From: JBDSSS01 sp039928615
GTDB lineage: Bacteria; Actinomycetota; Actinomycetes; Actinomycetales; Dermatophilaceae
Reading direction: 5' to 3'
Length of the DNA: 7,726 nt
NCBI GenBank assembly: GCA_039928615.1
Contig: JBDSSS010000011.1
Location: forward strand, 1 to 7,726
Part shown: piece by piece, positions 1 through 6,222 of the stretch
Layout: each line of letters opens with the position of its first letter
Numbering within the stretch: the stretch's first letter is position 1
Translations under genes and position numbers: made by a program
The notes under the pieces: generated by a model
Database searches by the model: none
Seen by the model: the letters and a program-made list of their open reading frames with translations, nothing else
Told to the model about the DNA's origin: nothing

Positions 1-292
1 CATCTCCGGCCCCTGGGCCGACTGGCTGTTCATGATCGGCCTGCTCGGCATCGGCGTCGCCGTCCTCGCCGGAGCCGGCCTCAAGCTCGCCGCAATGACC
101 GGCGGCCTGCTCCTGGCCCTGATGTACCTCGCCCAGTTCCCCCTCGGAGCCGAAGGCATGACCAACCCCCGGTTCGACTCCCACTGGACCGAAGCCCTCG
201 GCCTGGCCGTCGTCGCCACCACCCTCGCCGGCGACACCTGGGGCATCGGCAAGTGGTGGTCCACCAAGGTCGGCAACTCCATCCTCCGCTGA
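1..292 (+). repeat. Inverted repeat arm 1 (doxX copy 1)
   Basis: Read against the reverse complement of 7081-7372, this stretch matches base for base with five mismatches, at positions 76, 171, 215, 270 and 291 of this arm. Weaker similarity, with a small gap, runs on to about 318 (a shared CACCACCCCGCACC-like tail) and then stops. The left limit is unknown because the window begins inside the repeat. The two arms lie in opposite orientation, about 6.8 kb apart. Confidence 0.93.
2..292 (+). CDS. DoxX-family membrane protein, C-terminal part (copy 1, truncated by window edge)
   Basis: The reading frame is open from base 2 and ends at a TGA at 290-292, giving the last 96 residues of a protein whose start lies outside the window. 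It aligns without gaps to residues 96-191 of the complete DoxX-like protein at the right end of the window, differing at only three residues (Arg for Leu after TNP, Ala for Thr in the last helix, Val for Ala near the C-terminus). Three hydrophobic segments are visible: two nearly continuous helices from WLFMIGLLGIG to LALMYLAQFP, and a third around EALGLAVVATTLAGD. DoxX-family proteins are small four-helix inner-membrane proteins, some linked to quinone-dependent oxidation (the DoxD/DoxA thiosulfate:quinone oxidoreductase) or to thiol and quinone stress. The substrate here cannot be told from sequence. A strong hairpin follows 30 bp after the stop. Confidence 0.85.
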   Translation: MSGPWADWLFMIGLLGIGVAVLAGAGLKLAAMTGGLLLALMYLAQFPLGAEGMTNPRFDSHWTEALGLAVVATTLAGDTWGIGKWWSTKVGNSILR

Positions 293-322
293 CACCACCA
301 CCAGCACCACCCCGCACCAGGC

Positions 323-355
323 GAAGGCGGCCCCCCCAACCGGGGGGCCGCCTTC
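323..355. terminator. Bidirectional terminator hairpin between doxX copy 1 and the membrane-protein operon
   Basis: A perfect 14-bp stem (GAAGGCGGCCCCCC paired with GGGGGGCCGCCTTC) closes a 5-base loop, CAACC. It lies 30 bp after the stop of the rightward DoxX gene and 23 bp beyond the stop of the leftward operon, so it can end both transcripts. There is no T tract on either side, as is common for high-GC actinobacterial hairpin terminators. Confidence 0.85.
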
Positions 356-378
356 CGCGTGCGCGGGCCGGGCGCCGC

Positions 379-825
379 TCAGGCGACCGTGGCCTCGCCG
401 GACTCGCGGGCGATGGTGCGGGAGCGTGTGCGGTGGATCCACCACAGGCCGAGCACCGGGAGCACGAGCGGGACATAGCCGTAGCCGGACCCGAAGTGCG
501 ACCAGACGGTCTTGTCGGGGAAGGCGGCGGGGACGGCATACGAGATGACGCCGACGACGAGCACCCCGGCCAGCTCGACGACGAGCGCGGCCCGCGCCAC
601 GCGCACCGAGCCGCGGTCGCCCCGGGCCAGGCCCACCGTCACGACGATGTAGATGACGGCCGCGAGCGCCGACAGGACGTAGGCGACGGGGGCCCGGGTG
701 AAGTACTCGCTGATCTGCAGGACCGACCGCCCGGTGGCCGCGAGGGCGAGTAGGCCGTAGACGGCGACGAGCAACCGCCCCGCACCCCGGCCGGTGTGGG
801 CGCGCTCGGTGGTCGGCTCAGGCAC
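379..825 (-). CDS. Small integral membrane protein, function unknown (second gene of pair)
   Basis: I chose the GTG at 825-823 as start, giving 148 residues (MPEPTTERAH...). A GGAG lies 5 nt upstream and the GTG overlaps the TGA of the preceding gene by 8 nt (GTGCCTGA), a usual sign of translational coupling. The frame stays open further upstream, to 882, but that extension is a serine-rich shadow of the neighbouring gene. Four hydrophobic helices can be seen, at about residues 17-35, 46-67, 76-98 and 115-132, with basic residues after the last helix (HRTRSRTIAR). A conserved-looking patch, FPDKTVWSHFGSGYGYVPL, lies between helices 3 and 4. I do not recognise a named family with a known function. 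Its partner is the upstream four-helix protein, so the two may act together in the membrane. The operon ends at the hairpin at 323-355. Confidence 0.8.
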   Translation of the reverse strand: MPEPTTERAHTGRGAGRLLVAVYGLLALAATGRSVLQISEYFTRAPVAYVLSALAAVIYIVVTVGLARGDRGSVRVARAALVVELAGVLVVGVISYAVPAAFPDKTVWSHFGSGYGYVPLVLPVLGLWWIHRTRSRTIARESGEATVA

Positions 826-1180
826 GAAGGCTCCAGATCTGCTGCAGGCGGGCGACGAGGATCGCGACGACGACGGCCCCACCCACGATGACTGCCATCG
901 CCCACTGGGTCTTTTCCTTGATCGCGATAAACAGGGTGACCGGGATGACGACGAGCACGGTGAACAGGTAGGCGATGAAGGTCGCCCGTTCGGCGCCGTC
1001 GGCGATCGCGGACGCGTGGGCCAGGCCGACGACGAGCTGGACGACGAGGGCGAGCTCGATGACCGCTCCGGAGACGAGCAGGGGGTCGTCGACGAGGCGG
1101 CTGCGGAGGAGGTGGTGCAGGGCGATGACGCCGAGCACCCCGCTCGCGACGAGGACGGCCACGGTCAGGGGTTGGAGCAC
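818..1180 (-). CDS. Small four-helix integral membrane protein, function unknown (first gene of pair)
   Basis: This encodes 120 residues from a GTG at 1180-1178. Nearly the whole length is hydrophobic, with four helices at about residues 5-25, 32-56, 64-87 and 91-116, joined by short charged loops (RSRLVDD, DGAERA, KEKTQ). No signal peptide cleavage site, cofactor motif or catalytic signature stands out. No ribosome binding site is seen before the GTG; instead a TACGCT hexamer ends 6 nt upstream, which fits a leaderless message. The stop overlaps the start of the next gene by 8 nt, so the two are almost certainly one operon and translationally coupled. I do not recognise a named family. A role as a membrane complex or small transporter-like pair is possible but unsupported. 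Confidence 0.8.
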   Translation of the reverse strand: MLQPLTVAVLVASGVLGVIALHHLLRSRLVDDPLLVSGAVIELALVVQLVVGLAHASAIADGAERATFIAYLFTVLVVIPVTLFIAIKEKTQWAMAVIVGGAVVVAILVARLQQIWSLRA

Positions 1181-1186
1181 CCGAGA

Positions 1187-1192
1187 AGCGTA
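1187..1192 (-). promoter_or_regulatory. Putative -10 element of a leaderless promoter for the membrane-protein operon
   Basis: On the minus strand the hexamer TACGCT fits the actinobacterial TAnnnT -10 pattern and is followed by six bases and then the GTG start, so transcription would begin at or next to the first base of the start codon. No clear -35 is visible upstream in the very GC-rich sequence. Confidence 0.5.
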
Positions 1193-1232
1193 CTTCGGGC
1201 GCCGGGGCGGGGTCGTGGGCGGTCACGGGCCC

Positions 1233-1264
1233 GCCGCCGACCCCGCCGACGCCGCCGACCCCGC
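1233..1264. repeat. Short GC-rich tandem duplication in the divergent intergenic region
   Basis: The 14-mer GCCGCCGACCCCGC occurs at 1233-1246 and again at 1251-1264, an 18-bp period, within the 183-bp region between the divergent genes starting at 1180 and 1364. It lies between the two putative -10 elements. It may be slippage of GCC/GAC-rich sequence or part of a regulatory region; nothing else supports a protein-binding role. Confidence 0.4.
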
Positions 1265-1293
1265 TGCCGTGGGCGGCCGGCGTGCCGGGGCCG

Positions 1294-1299
1294 TAGATT
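1294..1299 (+). promoter_or_regulatory. Putative -10 element for the ADP-ribosylglycohydrolase/phosphatase gene
   Basis: TAGATT fits TAnnnT and is one of the few A/T-containing hexamers in this region. Transcription starting about 7 bp downstream would leave a leader of roughly 58 nt. That leader carries a good ribosome binding site, GAGGAG at 1354-1359, four bases before the GTG start at 1364. No convincing -35 is visible. Confidence 0.4.
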
Positions 1300-1363
1300 C
1301 CTCCTGTCACCCACCGTCGCCCCGACGGTCGCGACGCCCAGACCGCCCAGCTCGAGGAGACCC

Positions 1364-2809
1364 GTGCCGACCCGACCGCTCTCCCTCGACCGTGCCGCCG
1401 GGGTGCTCCTCGGCCAGGCCTGCGGGGACGCCCTCGGGGTCCCCTACGAGATGGCGAGCCCGCCCGTCGGCGAGGCCGTGATGAAGGGTGGCGGCCTCGG
1501 CCCCTACGAGCCGGGCGAGTGGAGCGACGACACCCAGATGGCGCTGTGCGTCGCTCACGTCAGCGCCACCGGCAGCGACCTCACCTCGGCCGACGCCCTC
1601 GACGAGGTGGCAGAAGGCTTCACCGACTGGCTGGCCGGCGGCGCCACCGACGTCGGCACCCAGACCCGCGAGATCCTTACGCAGGCCGCGCGGCTCGAGG
1701 GCCGCGCCCACGAACGCCTGATCGCCGCGAGCGTGGCGCTGCACGATCGCACCGGCATGACCGCAGGCAACGGCGCGCTGATGCGCACCTCCGTCATCGG
1801 GATCGCGTCGGTGCGTGACCGGGAGGCCACCGCGCGGGCGGCTCGTGCCGTGGCCGCCCTGACCCACACCGACCCGCTCGCGGCGGACTCCTCCGTGCTG
1901 TGGTCCGAGGCGATCCGGGTCGCCGTGACCGAGGGTCGCCTCGACCTCGCGGCCGGGCTCGACCTCGTCAGCACCCCCAACATCGGCCGGTGGAGTGGCT
2001 GGATCGAGGAGGCGACCGCCGCGGACCCGAGCCAGTTCGACAACAACGGCTACACCGTGACCGCGCTGCAGGCAGCCTGGGCGGCGATCACCTCGACCGA
2101 CCGCGGGGACGCCTCCGCGGTGCACCTCCAGCGGGGCCTGCAGGCGGCCGTCCGCGCCGGTCACGACACCGACACCGTCGCCGCGATCGCCGGCTCGCTG
2201 CTCGGGGCTCGCTACGGCGCCTCGGCGGTGCCCACCCAGTGGCGCCGGATGGTCCACGGGTGGCCCGGCTACCGATCGCACGAGCTCGTCGAGCTCGCCG
2301 TCTCGACGTATGCCGGTGGGCGGGTGCACGGCCAGTGGCCGACCGTCGACTCGATGGCCGACCCGGCCATCCCTGCGCTGGGCATGCCGCACCCGATCGA
2401 CCCCGACATCGTCCTCGGCACCATCACCGACCTCGGCCGGGTGCGTGAGCTCGAGGTCCAGGCGGTCGTGTCGCTGTGCTCGCTCGGGCTGCGGGACATC
2501 CCCGCCGAGGGGATGACGGCTCGCGACCACATCGAGTTCTGGATCAACGAGGACGACGAGGAGGAGAGCAACCCGCACCTCGACTTCATCCTCGACGACG
2601 CCTCCTCCGCCTTGCGCCAGTTCCGGGCCGAGGGCAAGCGGGTCCTGCTGCACTGCCGCAGCGGGTCGGAGCGGACTCCCGCCGTCGCCCTGCGGTATGC
2701 CGTCGACCTGGGGGTCGCCCCCGAGCTCGCGGAGCGATCGATCCGCAGCGCCCTCCCCGACATCCGCGGTGAGGGACGCCTCTGGGACGTCGCTGCCCAC
2801 GGCGCCTGA
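1364..2809 (+). CDS. ADP-ribosylglycohydrolase (DraG/ARH family) fused to a dual-specificity phosphatase-like domain
   Basis: This encodes 481 residues from a GTG preceded by GAGGAG; the frame is open far upstream but only this start has a ribosome binding site and begins the family motif at once. Residues about 9-320 form the hydrolase domain: GDALG (21-25), SDDTQ (54-58), GNGALMRTS, HTDPLA (168-173) and GHDTDT (266-271). The SDDT and DTDT motifs supply the acidic residues that bind the two magnesium ions in DraG/ARH enzymes, which remove ADP-ribose from proteins or cleave ADP-ribose derivatives. From about residue 340 to the end is a phosphatase-like domain. It has a VVSLC strand, acidic residues near Asp397/Asp398 that could hold the general acid, and the P-loop HCRSGSERT with Cys431 and Arg437 (HCX5R). 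Both active sites look intact. The protein is likely cytoplasmic; its substrate is unknown. It could act on phosphorylated ADP-ribose or ADP-ribosylated substrates, but that is inference. Confidence 0.9.
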   Translation: MPTRPLSLDRAAGVLLGQACGDALGVPYEMASPPVGEAVMKGGGLGPYEPGEWSDDTQMALCVAHVSATGSDLTSADALDEVAEGFTDWLAGGATDVGTQTREILTQAARLEGRAHERLIAASVALHDRTGMTAGNGALMRTSVIGIASVRDREATARAARAVAALTHTDPLAADSSVLWSEAIRVAVTEGRLDLAAGLDLVSTPNIGRWSGWIEEATAADPSQFDNNGYTVTALQAAWAAITSTDRGDASAVHLQRGLQAAVRAGHDTDTVAAIAGSLLGARYGASAVPTQWRRMVHGWPGYRSHELVELAVSTYAGGRVHGQWPTVDSMADPAIPALGMPHPIDPDIVLGTITDLGRVRELEVQAVVSLCSLGLRDIPAEGMTARDHIEFWINEDDEEESNPHLDFILDDASSALRQFRAEGKRVLLHCRSGSERTPAVALRYAVDLGVAPELAERSIRSALPDIRGEGRLWDVAAHGA

Positions 2810-2812
2810 CCC

Positions 2813-5800
2813 TCAGACGGTGACCGCCTCGTCGACGTAGCGGCACAGGGCGTTGACCGCCCGCAGGTCCTCGGGGGTGTGCACCTCCGCGTCGAGCAGC
2901 TGGGGGCTGCCGACGACGACGGCGATCGCCTTGGCGCGCGAGACCGCGACGTTGAGGCGGTGCAGGTCGTAGAGGAAGGAGACGCCCCGCGGGGCGACCG
3001 AGGCGCTCGTGCTGCCCATCGTGTAGATGACGACGGCCCCCTGCTGGCCCTGGAACGTGTCGACGGTGCCGACCCGCGCTCCCGCGGGCAGGGCCGTGAC
3101 GAGCTCGGCGACGTAGGCGTTGTAGGGCGCGACGACGAGGACGTCCTCGAGGGTCAGCGGCCGGGACACCCCCTCCGCGTCGGTCCACTCACCGGCGAGC
3201 AGGTCGTCGACGAGGCCGCGCACGACGACGGCCTCCTCCCGGCTCGCCTGGTCTGACACGACGGTGTGCACGACGGGACACCACCGCAGCCCGTCTCCCG
3301 CGAGGGCTCCCGGAGCGGTGACGGTGAGCCGCTCCCGCCCCGGGGCGGACTCGAGCCGGCCCTCGTAGGCGAGCTCGGACACGAAGCGGGTGAGCGAGGG
3401 GTGCATGCGGAAGGTCCGGTCGAGGAAGACCCCTCGGTCGTCGGGGATCACGTCGTGGACGACCTCGATCCCGCCCTCCGTGCGGGTGCGCAGGTGGTCG
3501 AGGGCCGACACCCCCGAGCCGTAGGGGTGCACGGCCTTCGTCGGCTGCCTCAGCTGCTGCGGGTCGCCGAGCAGCACGAGCGACCGGGCGGCGGGCGCCA
3601 CCGCGACGGCGTTGGCCAGGGAGAACTGGCCCGCCTCGTCGATCACCAGAACGTCGACGGCGTCGACCATGTCGTCACGCGACCAGAGCCACGCCGTGCC
3701 CCCGACGAGGGTGGCGTCGCCGGAGGCGAGTGCTGCGGCGATCTCGGCGTTGTCGCTCGTGTGCCGGACGAGCGCGTCCGGGTCGGCTGCCTCGTCCCTC
3801 GCCTCGGCCTTGCTCCCGTCCTTGTGCCACGCCGGACGAGCCACCTCGCCGAGCAGGTTGAGCACGACGGCGTGCGACTGCGCGGTGACCCCGACCCGCA
3901 GGCCCGCATCGAGCAGCTCTCTCACGAGGGCCGAGCCGGCATACGTCTTGCCCGTCCCGGGAGGGCCCTGGACCGCGAGCACCTCCCCGTCGAGACCGTG
4001 TCCGACCCGGACGACGACGTCCTTCGGCCTCTCGCCCGGTCGCCCGGCGAGGTCGGAGGCCGGCGGGACGACCCGCTCGAGGAGTCGGGTCGCAAGGTTG
4101 CTCCCACCCGCCAGGGCGAGCTCGCCGGTGCGGGCGATGCTCTCGCGCAGGACCTGGTCCATGACCGGCCCCGGACCGCCGAGTCCGCGCGGACGCGGCG
4201 GCTCGGCCGACTTGCGCATCGACAGCTCGACCCACCCCTCGGCGGCGTCGAGCGCGACGACCTTGCCGGCCGGGACGTGTGTGTCGACGTCGGGCACGTA
4301 CGCGCCGAGCGCGACCTTGCAGTCCTGCGGCGGGAAGGGATAGCGCCAGATCCTCGACTGCTTGACGAGGCCTCGCTCCTCCGGCATCCCGAGATCGCCG
4401 ATGGCGGTGCCGTCCTCGACGAGCTCGGCCGTCTCGAGGTCCTTGTAGCGGAAGTAGTCCCACCACTCGGGTCGCTTCTCGCGGCGGTGCCAGCCGACGA
4501 GACCGGCGAGCAGGTCGTGGCCCCCCTCGACGAGGCGCTCGGCCAGCTCGATCTCGGCCCGCTCCGCGTCGCCGATCTCCTTGACCGGCTCGGGCACAGG
4601 CCGGGCCAGCACCTCCCCCGCGGCCTCGAGCTCGGCCCGCCGCGCCTCGAGCCACTCGTGCAGGGCGAGCGTCGAGCGCACGTCCTCCTCGTTGTAGCGC
4701 CGGATGTCGTCGAGGATCGCCTGGTCGGGTGTGCCGTCGTCGCGCCCAGAGAGCCATCGCTCGTACTCGACGACCGAGGAGAGCCCGTCGGCGACACCAG
4801 CAGTGTCGCTGGAGCGCGTGTGGCCCCAGTAGAACTCCTCGAGCTTCTTGATCGAGTAGGAGCCCTTGCTGATGCGCACGCCCTGGCGGACGACGGCATA
4901 GAGGTCGACGAAGACCTCGTGCCTCAGGAGCTGGTCGAGCTCGGCCTCGCGGGTGGCGTGCTGGCCGACCAGCCGCTTGAGCGCCGTCGTCTCATAGGGG
5001 GCGTAGTGGTAGACGTGCATGTCGGGGTGGGCGACCCATCGCTCGGTGAGCCAGTCGAGCAGCGCCGTCGTCAGCCAGCCCTCCTCGTCGACGTCGTGCG
5101 CCCAGAACTCGACGAACTGACCCTGCCGGGTCCAGATGCCCGCGAGGTACTCCCGGCCCGCGCCGTCCTGGGCCCACGGGTCGCCCTCGAAGTCGAGGTA
5201 GACGTCGCCGTCGTCCGGCTCGGGCAGCATCTGCAGGCCTCGCCCGGGCTCCGAGGCGAGCAGCTCGAACTGGGCCGTGCCGCTCTCGCGCTCGGCGAGC
5301 TGAAGCCGGGCCTGAGGCTGGAGCCGGCGCCGTGCCGAGATCGACAGTGCGCCGGCAAGGGCCTCTTCGGGCGCCTCGGCCAGTGCCCTGAGGGTGGGGA
5401 CGCCGAGGTCGATGAGCGCGGCCCGGTGGTCGGTGCGCATCCCGGCCACCTGGATGAGGTCGTCGCGGTCGACCCACTCCTGGGCGCACCGCTCCTTCCA
5501 CCGGCACTGGGCGCAGTGCGCGACGCGGACCGACTCGGTCTCGCGCGGGTGGTCGATCGCGTCCTCGAGCTCGACCCGCCGGCGGCGCGCGTAGGGCGCG
5601 ACGTCGACGAGACGCCACGGGTGCTGGGCGCGGTCACCGGTCACGACGACGAGCCACTGCGGGGCGACACCCTGGAGCGTCTCGAGGCGAGCGGCATACG
5701 TCGCCATCTGGAGCAGGGCGGGCACCTTGAGGCGGCGGGCGAGCTTGGTGTCGGCGATGTCGTAGCTCCACGGGCCGAGGTCGCTGGGGCGCTCGGTCCG

Positions 5801-6151
5801 CAGGAGGAAGTCGGCCAGACCGATCCACGAGCGGTCGTAGAACGTCGCCTGGTAGATGACCTCGACCCCTCGCCGCATCGCGTCGAGAGTCGCCAGCTCG
5901 GCCTCCTCGCGGGCCAGTCCGAGAGCCGCGATGTCCTCGATCGTGCGACCCTCGGCCCGCAGCTCTTCGAGGTAGTCGTGCTCGTGCGCGAGGCCCTTGG
6001 CGAAGACGAGGTTGAGCGCGTCGTCGCTCGTCGGCGGGCGCGGCACCCGCTGCTCGATCGCCTCGAGGTCGAGCGTCGTGATGTGGGGGCAGGCGACGTG
6101 CTTCGTCAGGTCGGTGGGGCTGAGGACGAGACGTCCGTCGATCCGCTGCAT
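2813..6151 (-). CDS. RecB-like (TM0106-type) nuclease / RNase H-like exonuclease / SF1B helicase fusion
   Basis: This encodes 1112 residues from the ATG at 6151. A TTG ten codons upstream is possible but lacks a site, while the ATG sits 7 nt after a CATACT -10-like hexamer. Residues 1-225 form a PD-(D/E)XK nuclease: Asp114 (GLADF), Asp134-Thr-Lys136, and Gln148-x3-Tyr152. Cys21 with Cys213, Cys216 and Cys222 (CX2CX5C) matches the iron-sulfur cage of Cas4, AddB and Dna2. Residues about 315-500 resemble the YprB/RNase H-like exonuclease fold, with DFE at 320-322 and YNEEDV at 486-491. From about 725 to the end is an Upf1/Dna2-like helicase: Walker A GPPGTGKT (729-736), DEAG (838-841), GDPQQL, RTFRMHP, DTFQGQQG and VAVSRAK (to Lys1074). 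The family is widespread, its role uncertain; DNA end processing or repair with 5'-3' translocation is likely. It converges on the hydrolase gene with only 3 bp between stops. Confidence 0.93.
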   Translation of the reverse strand: MQRIDGRLVLSPTDLTKHVACPHITTLDLEAIEQRVPRPPTSDDALNLVFAKGLAHEHDYLEELRAEGRTIEDIAALGLAREEAELATLDAMRRGVEVIYQATFYDRSWIGLADFLLRTERPSDLGPWSYDIADTKLARRLKVPALLQMATYAARLETLQGVAPQWLVVVTGDRAQHPWRLVDVAPYARRRRVELEDAIDHPRETESVRVAHCAQCRWKERCAQEWVDRDDLIQVAGMRTDHRAALIDLGVPTLRALAEAPEEALAGALSISARRRLQPQARLQLAERESGTAQFELLASEPGRGLQMLPEPDDGDVYLDFEGDPWAQDGAGREYLAGIWTRQGQFVEFWAHDVDEEGWLTTALLDWLTERWVAHPDMHVYHYAPYETTALKRLVGQHATREAELDQLLRHEVFVDLYAVVRQGVRISKGSYSIKKLEEFYWGHTRSSDTAGVADGLSSVVEYERWLSGRDDGTPDQAILDDIRRYNEEDVRSTLALHEWLEARRAELEAAGEVLARPVPEPVKEIGDAERAEIELAERLVEGGHDLLAGLVGWHRREKRPEWWDYFRYKDLETAELVEDGTAIGDLGMPEERGLVKQSRIWRYPFPPQDCKVALGAYVPDVDTHVPAGKVVALDAAEGWVELSMRKSAEPPRPRGLGGPGPVMDQVLRESIARTGELALAGGSNLATRLLERVVPPASDLAGRPGERPKDVVVRVGHGLDGEVLAVQGPPGTGKTYAGSALVRELLDAGLRVGVTAQSHAVVLNLLGEVARPAWHKDGSKAEARDEAADPDALVRHTSDNAEIAAALASGDATLVGGTAWLWSRDDMVDAVDVLVIDEAGQFSLANAVAVAPAARSLVLLGDPQQLRQPTKAVHPYGSGVSALDHLRTRTEGGIEVVHDVIPDDRGVFLDRTFRMHPSLTRFVSELAYEGRLESAPGRERLTVTAPGALAGDGLRWCPVVHTVVSDQASREEAVVVRGLVDDLLAGEWTDAEGVSRPLTLEDVLVVAPYNAYVAELVTALPAGARVGTVDTFQGQQGAVVIYTMGSTSASVAPRGVSFLYDLHRLNVAVSRAKAIAVVVGSPQLLDAEVHTPEDLRAVNALCRYVDEAVTV

Positions 6152-6158
6152 GGGTGCG

Positions 6159-6164
6159 AGTATG
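6159..6164 (-). promoter_or_regulatory. Putative -10 element, leaderless promoter for the nuclease-helicase gene
   Basis: The minus-strand hexamer CATACT (close to TAnnnT) lies 7 nt before the ATG at 6151, where no properly spaced GGAG is present. The nearest purine-rich stretch, GGAGG, is about 20 nt from the ATG, too far to serve it. A leaderless start at or next to the ATG fits best. No clear -35 is seen. Confidence 0.4.
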
Positions 6165-6210
6165 CCGCTCACCTCCGACAACCCCGGAGACGCCGGCGGG
6201 TCGGCGGCGC

Positions 6211-6216
6211 TAGCGT
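6211..6216 (+). promoter_or_regulatory. Putative -10 element, leaderless promoter for the VOC gene
   Basis: TAGCGT fits TAnnnT and is followed by exactly six bases and then the ATG at 6223. The intervening CGGGGC is too close to the ATG to be a normal ribosome binding site. It is arranged back to back with the promoter of the nuclease-helicase gene, with 46 bp between the two hexamers. Confidence 0.45.
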
Positions 6217-6222
6217 CGGGGC

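Noticed and set aside
826..882. Extension of the second membrane protein to a start at 882
   Set aside because: The extra 19 residues are serine-rich shadow sequence inside the preceding gene; GTG at 825 has GGAG 5 nt upstream and a typical coupled overlap.
639..1310. Minus-strand frame with a GVGGVGGVGG stretch
   Set aside because: It comes from the GCC/GAC-rich intergenic repeat read in another frame and continues across the real membrane-protein genes out of frame.
794..1363. Upstream extension of the hydrolase frame by 190 codons
   Set aside because: It has Asp/Arg/Gly-rich shadow composition opposite the membrane-protein gene. The GTG at 1364 has a good ribosome binding site and the family motif begins a few residues later.
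1307..2800. Long minus-strand open frame opposite the ADP-ribosylglycohydrolase gene
   Set aside because: It has low-complexity Gly/Arg/Asp/Val content and no motifs, while the + strand shows both catalytic domains and a ribosome binding site.
6152..6181. TTG start ten codons upstream for the nuclease-helicase
   Set aside because: There is no ribosome binding site before the TTG, and the stretch overlaps the putative -10 element; the ATG at 6151 begins the conserved N-terminus.
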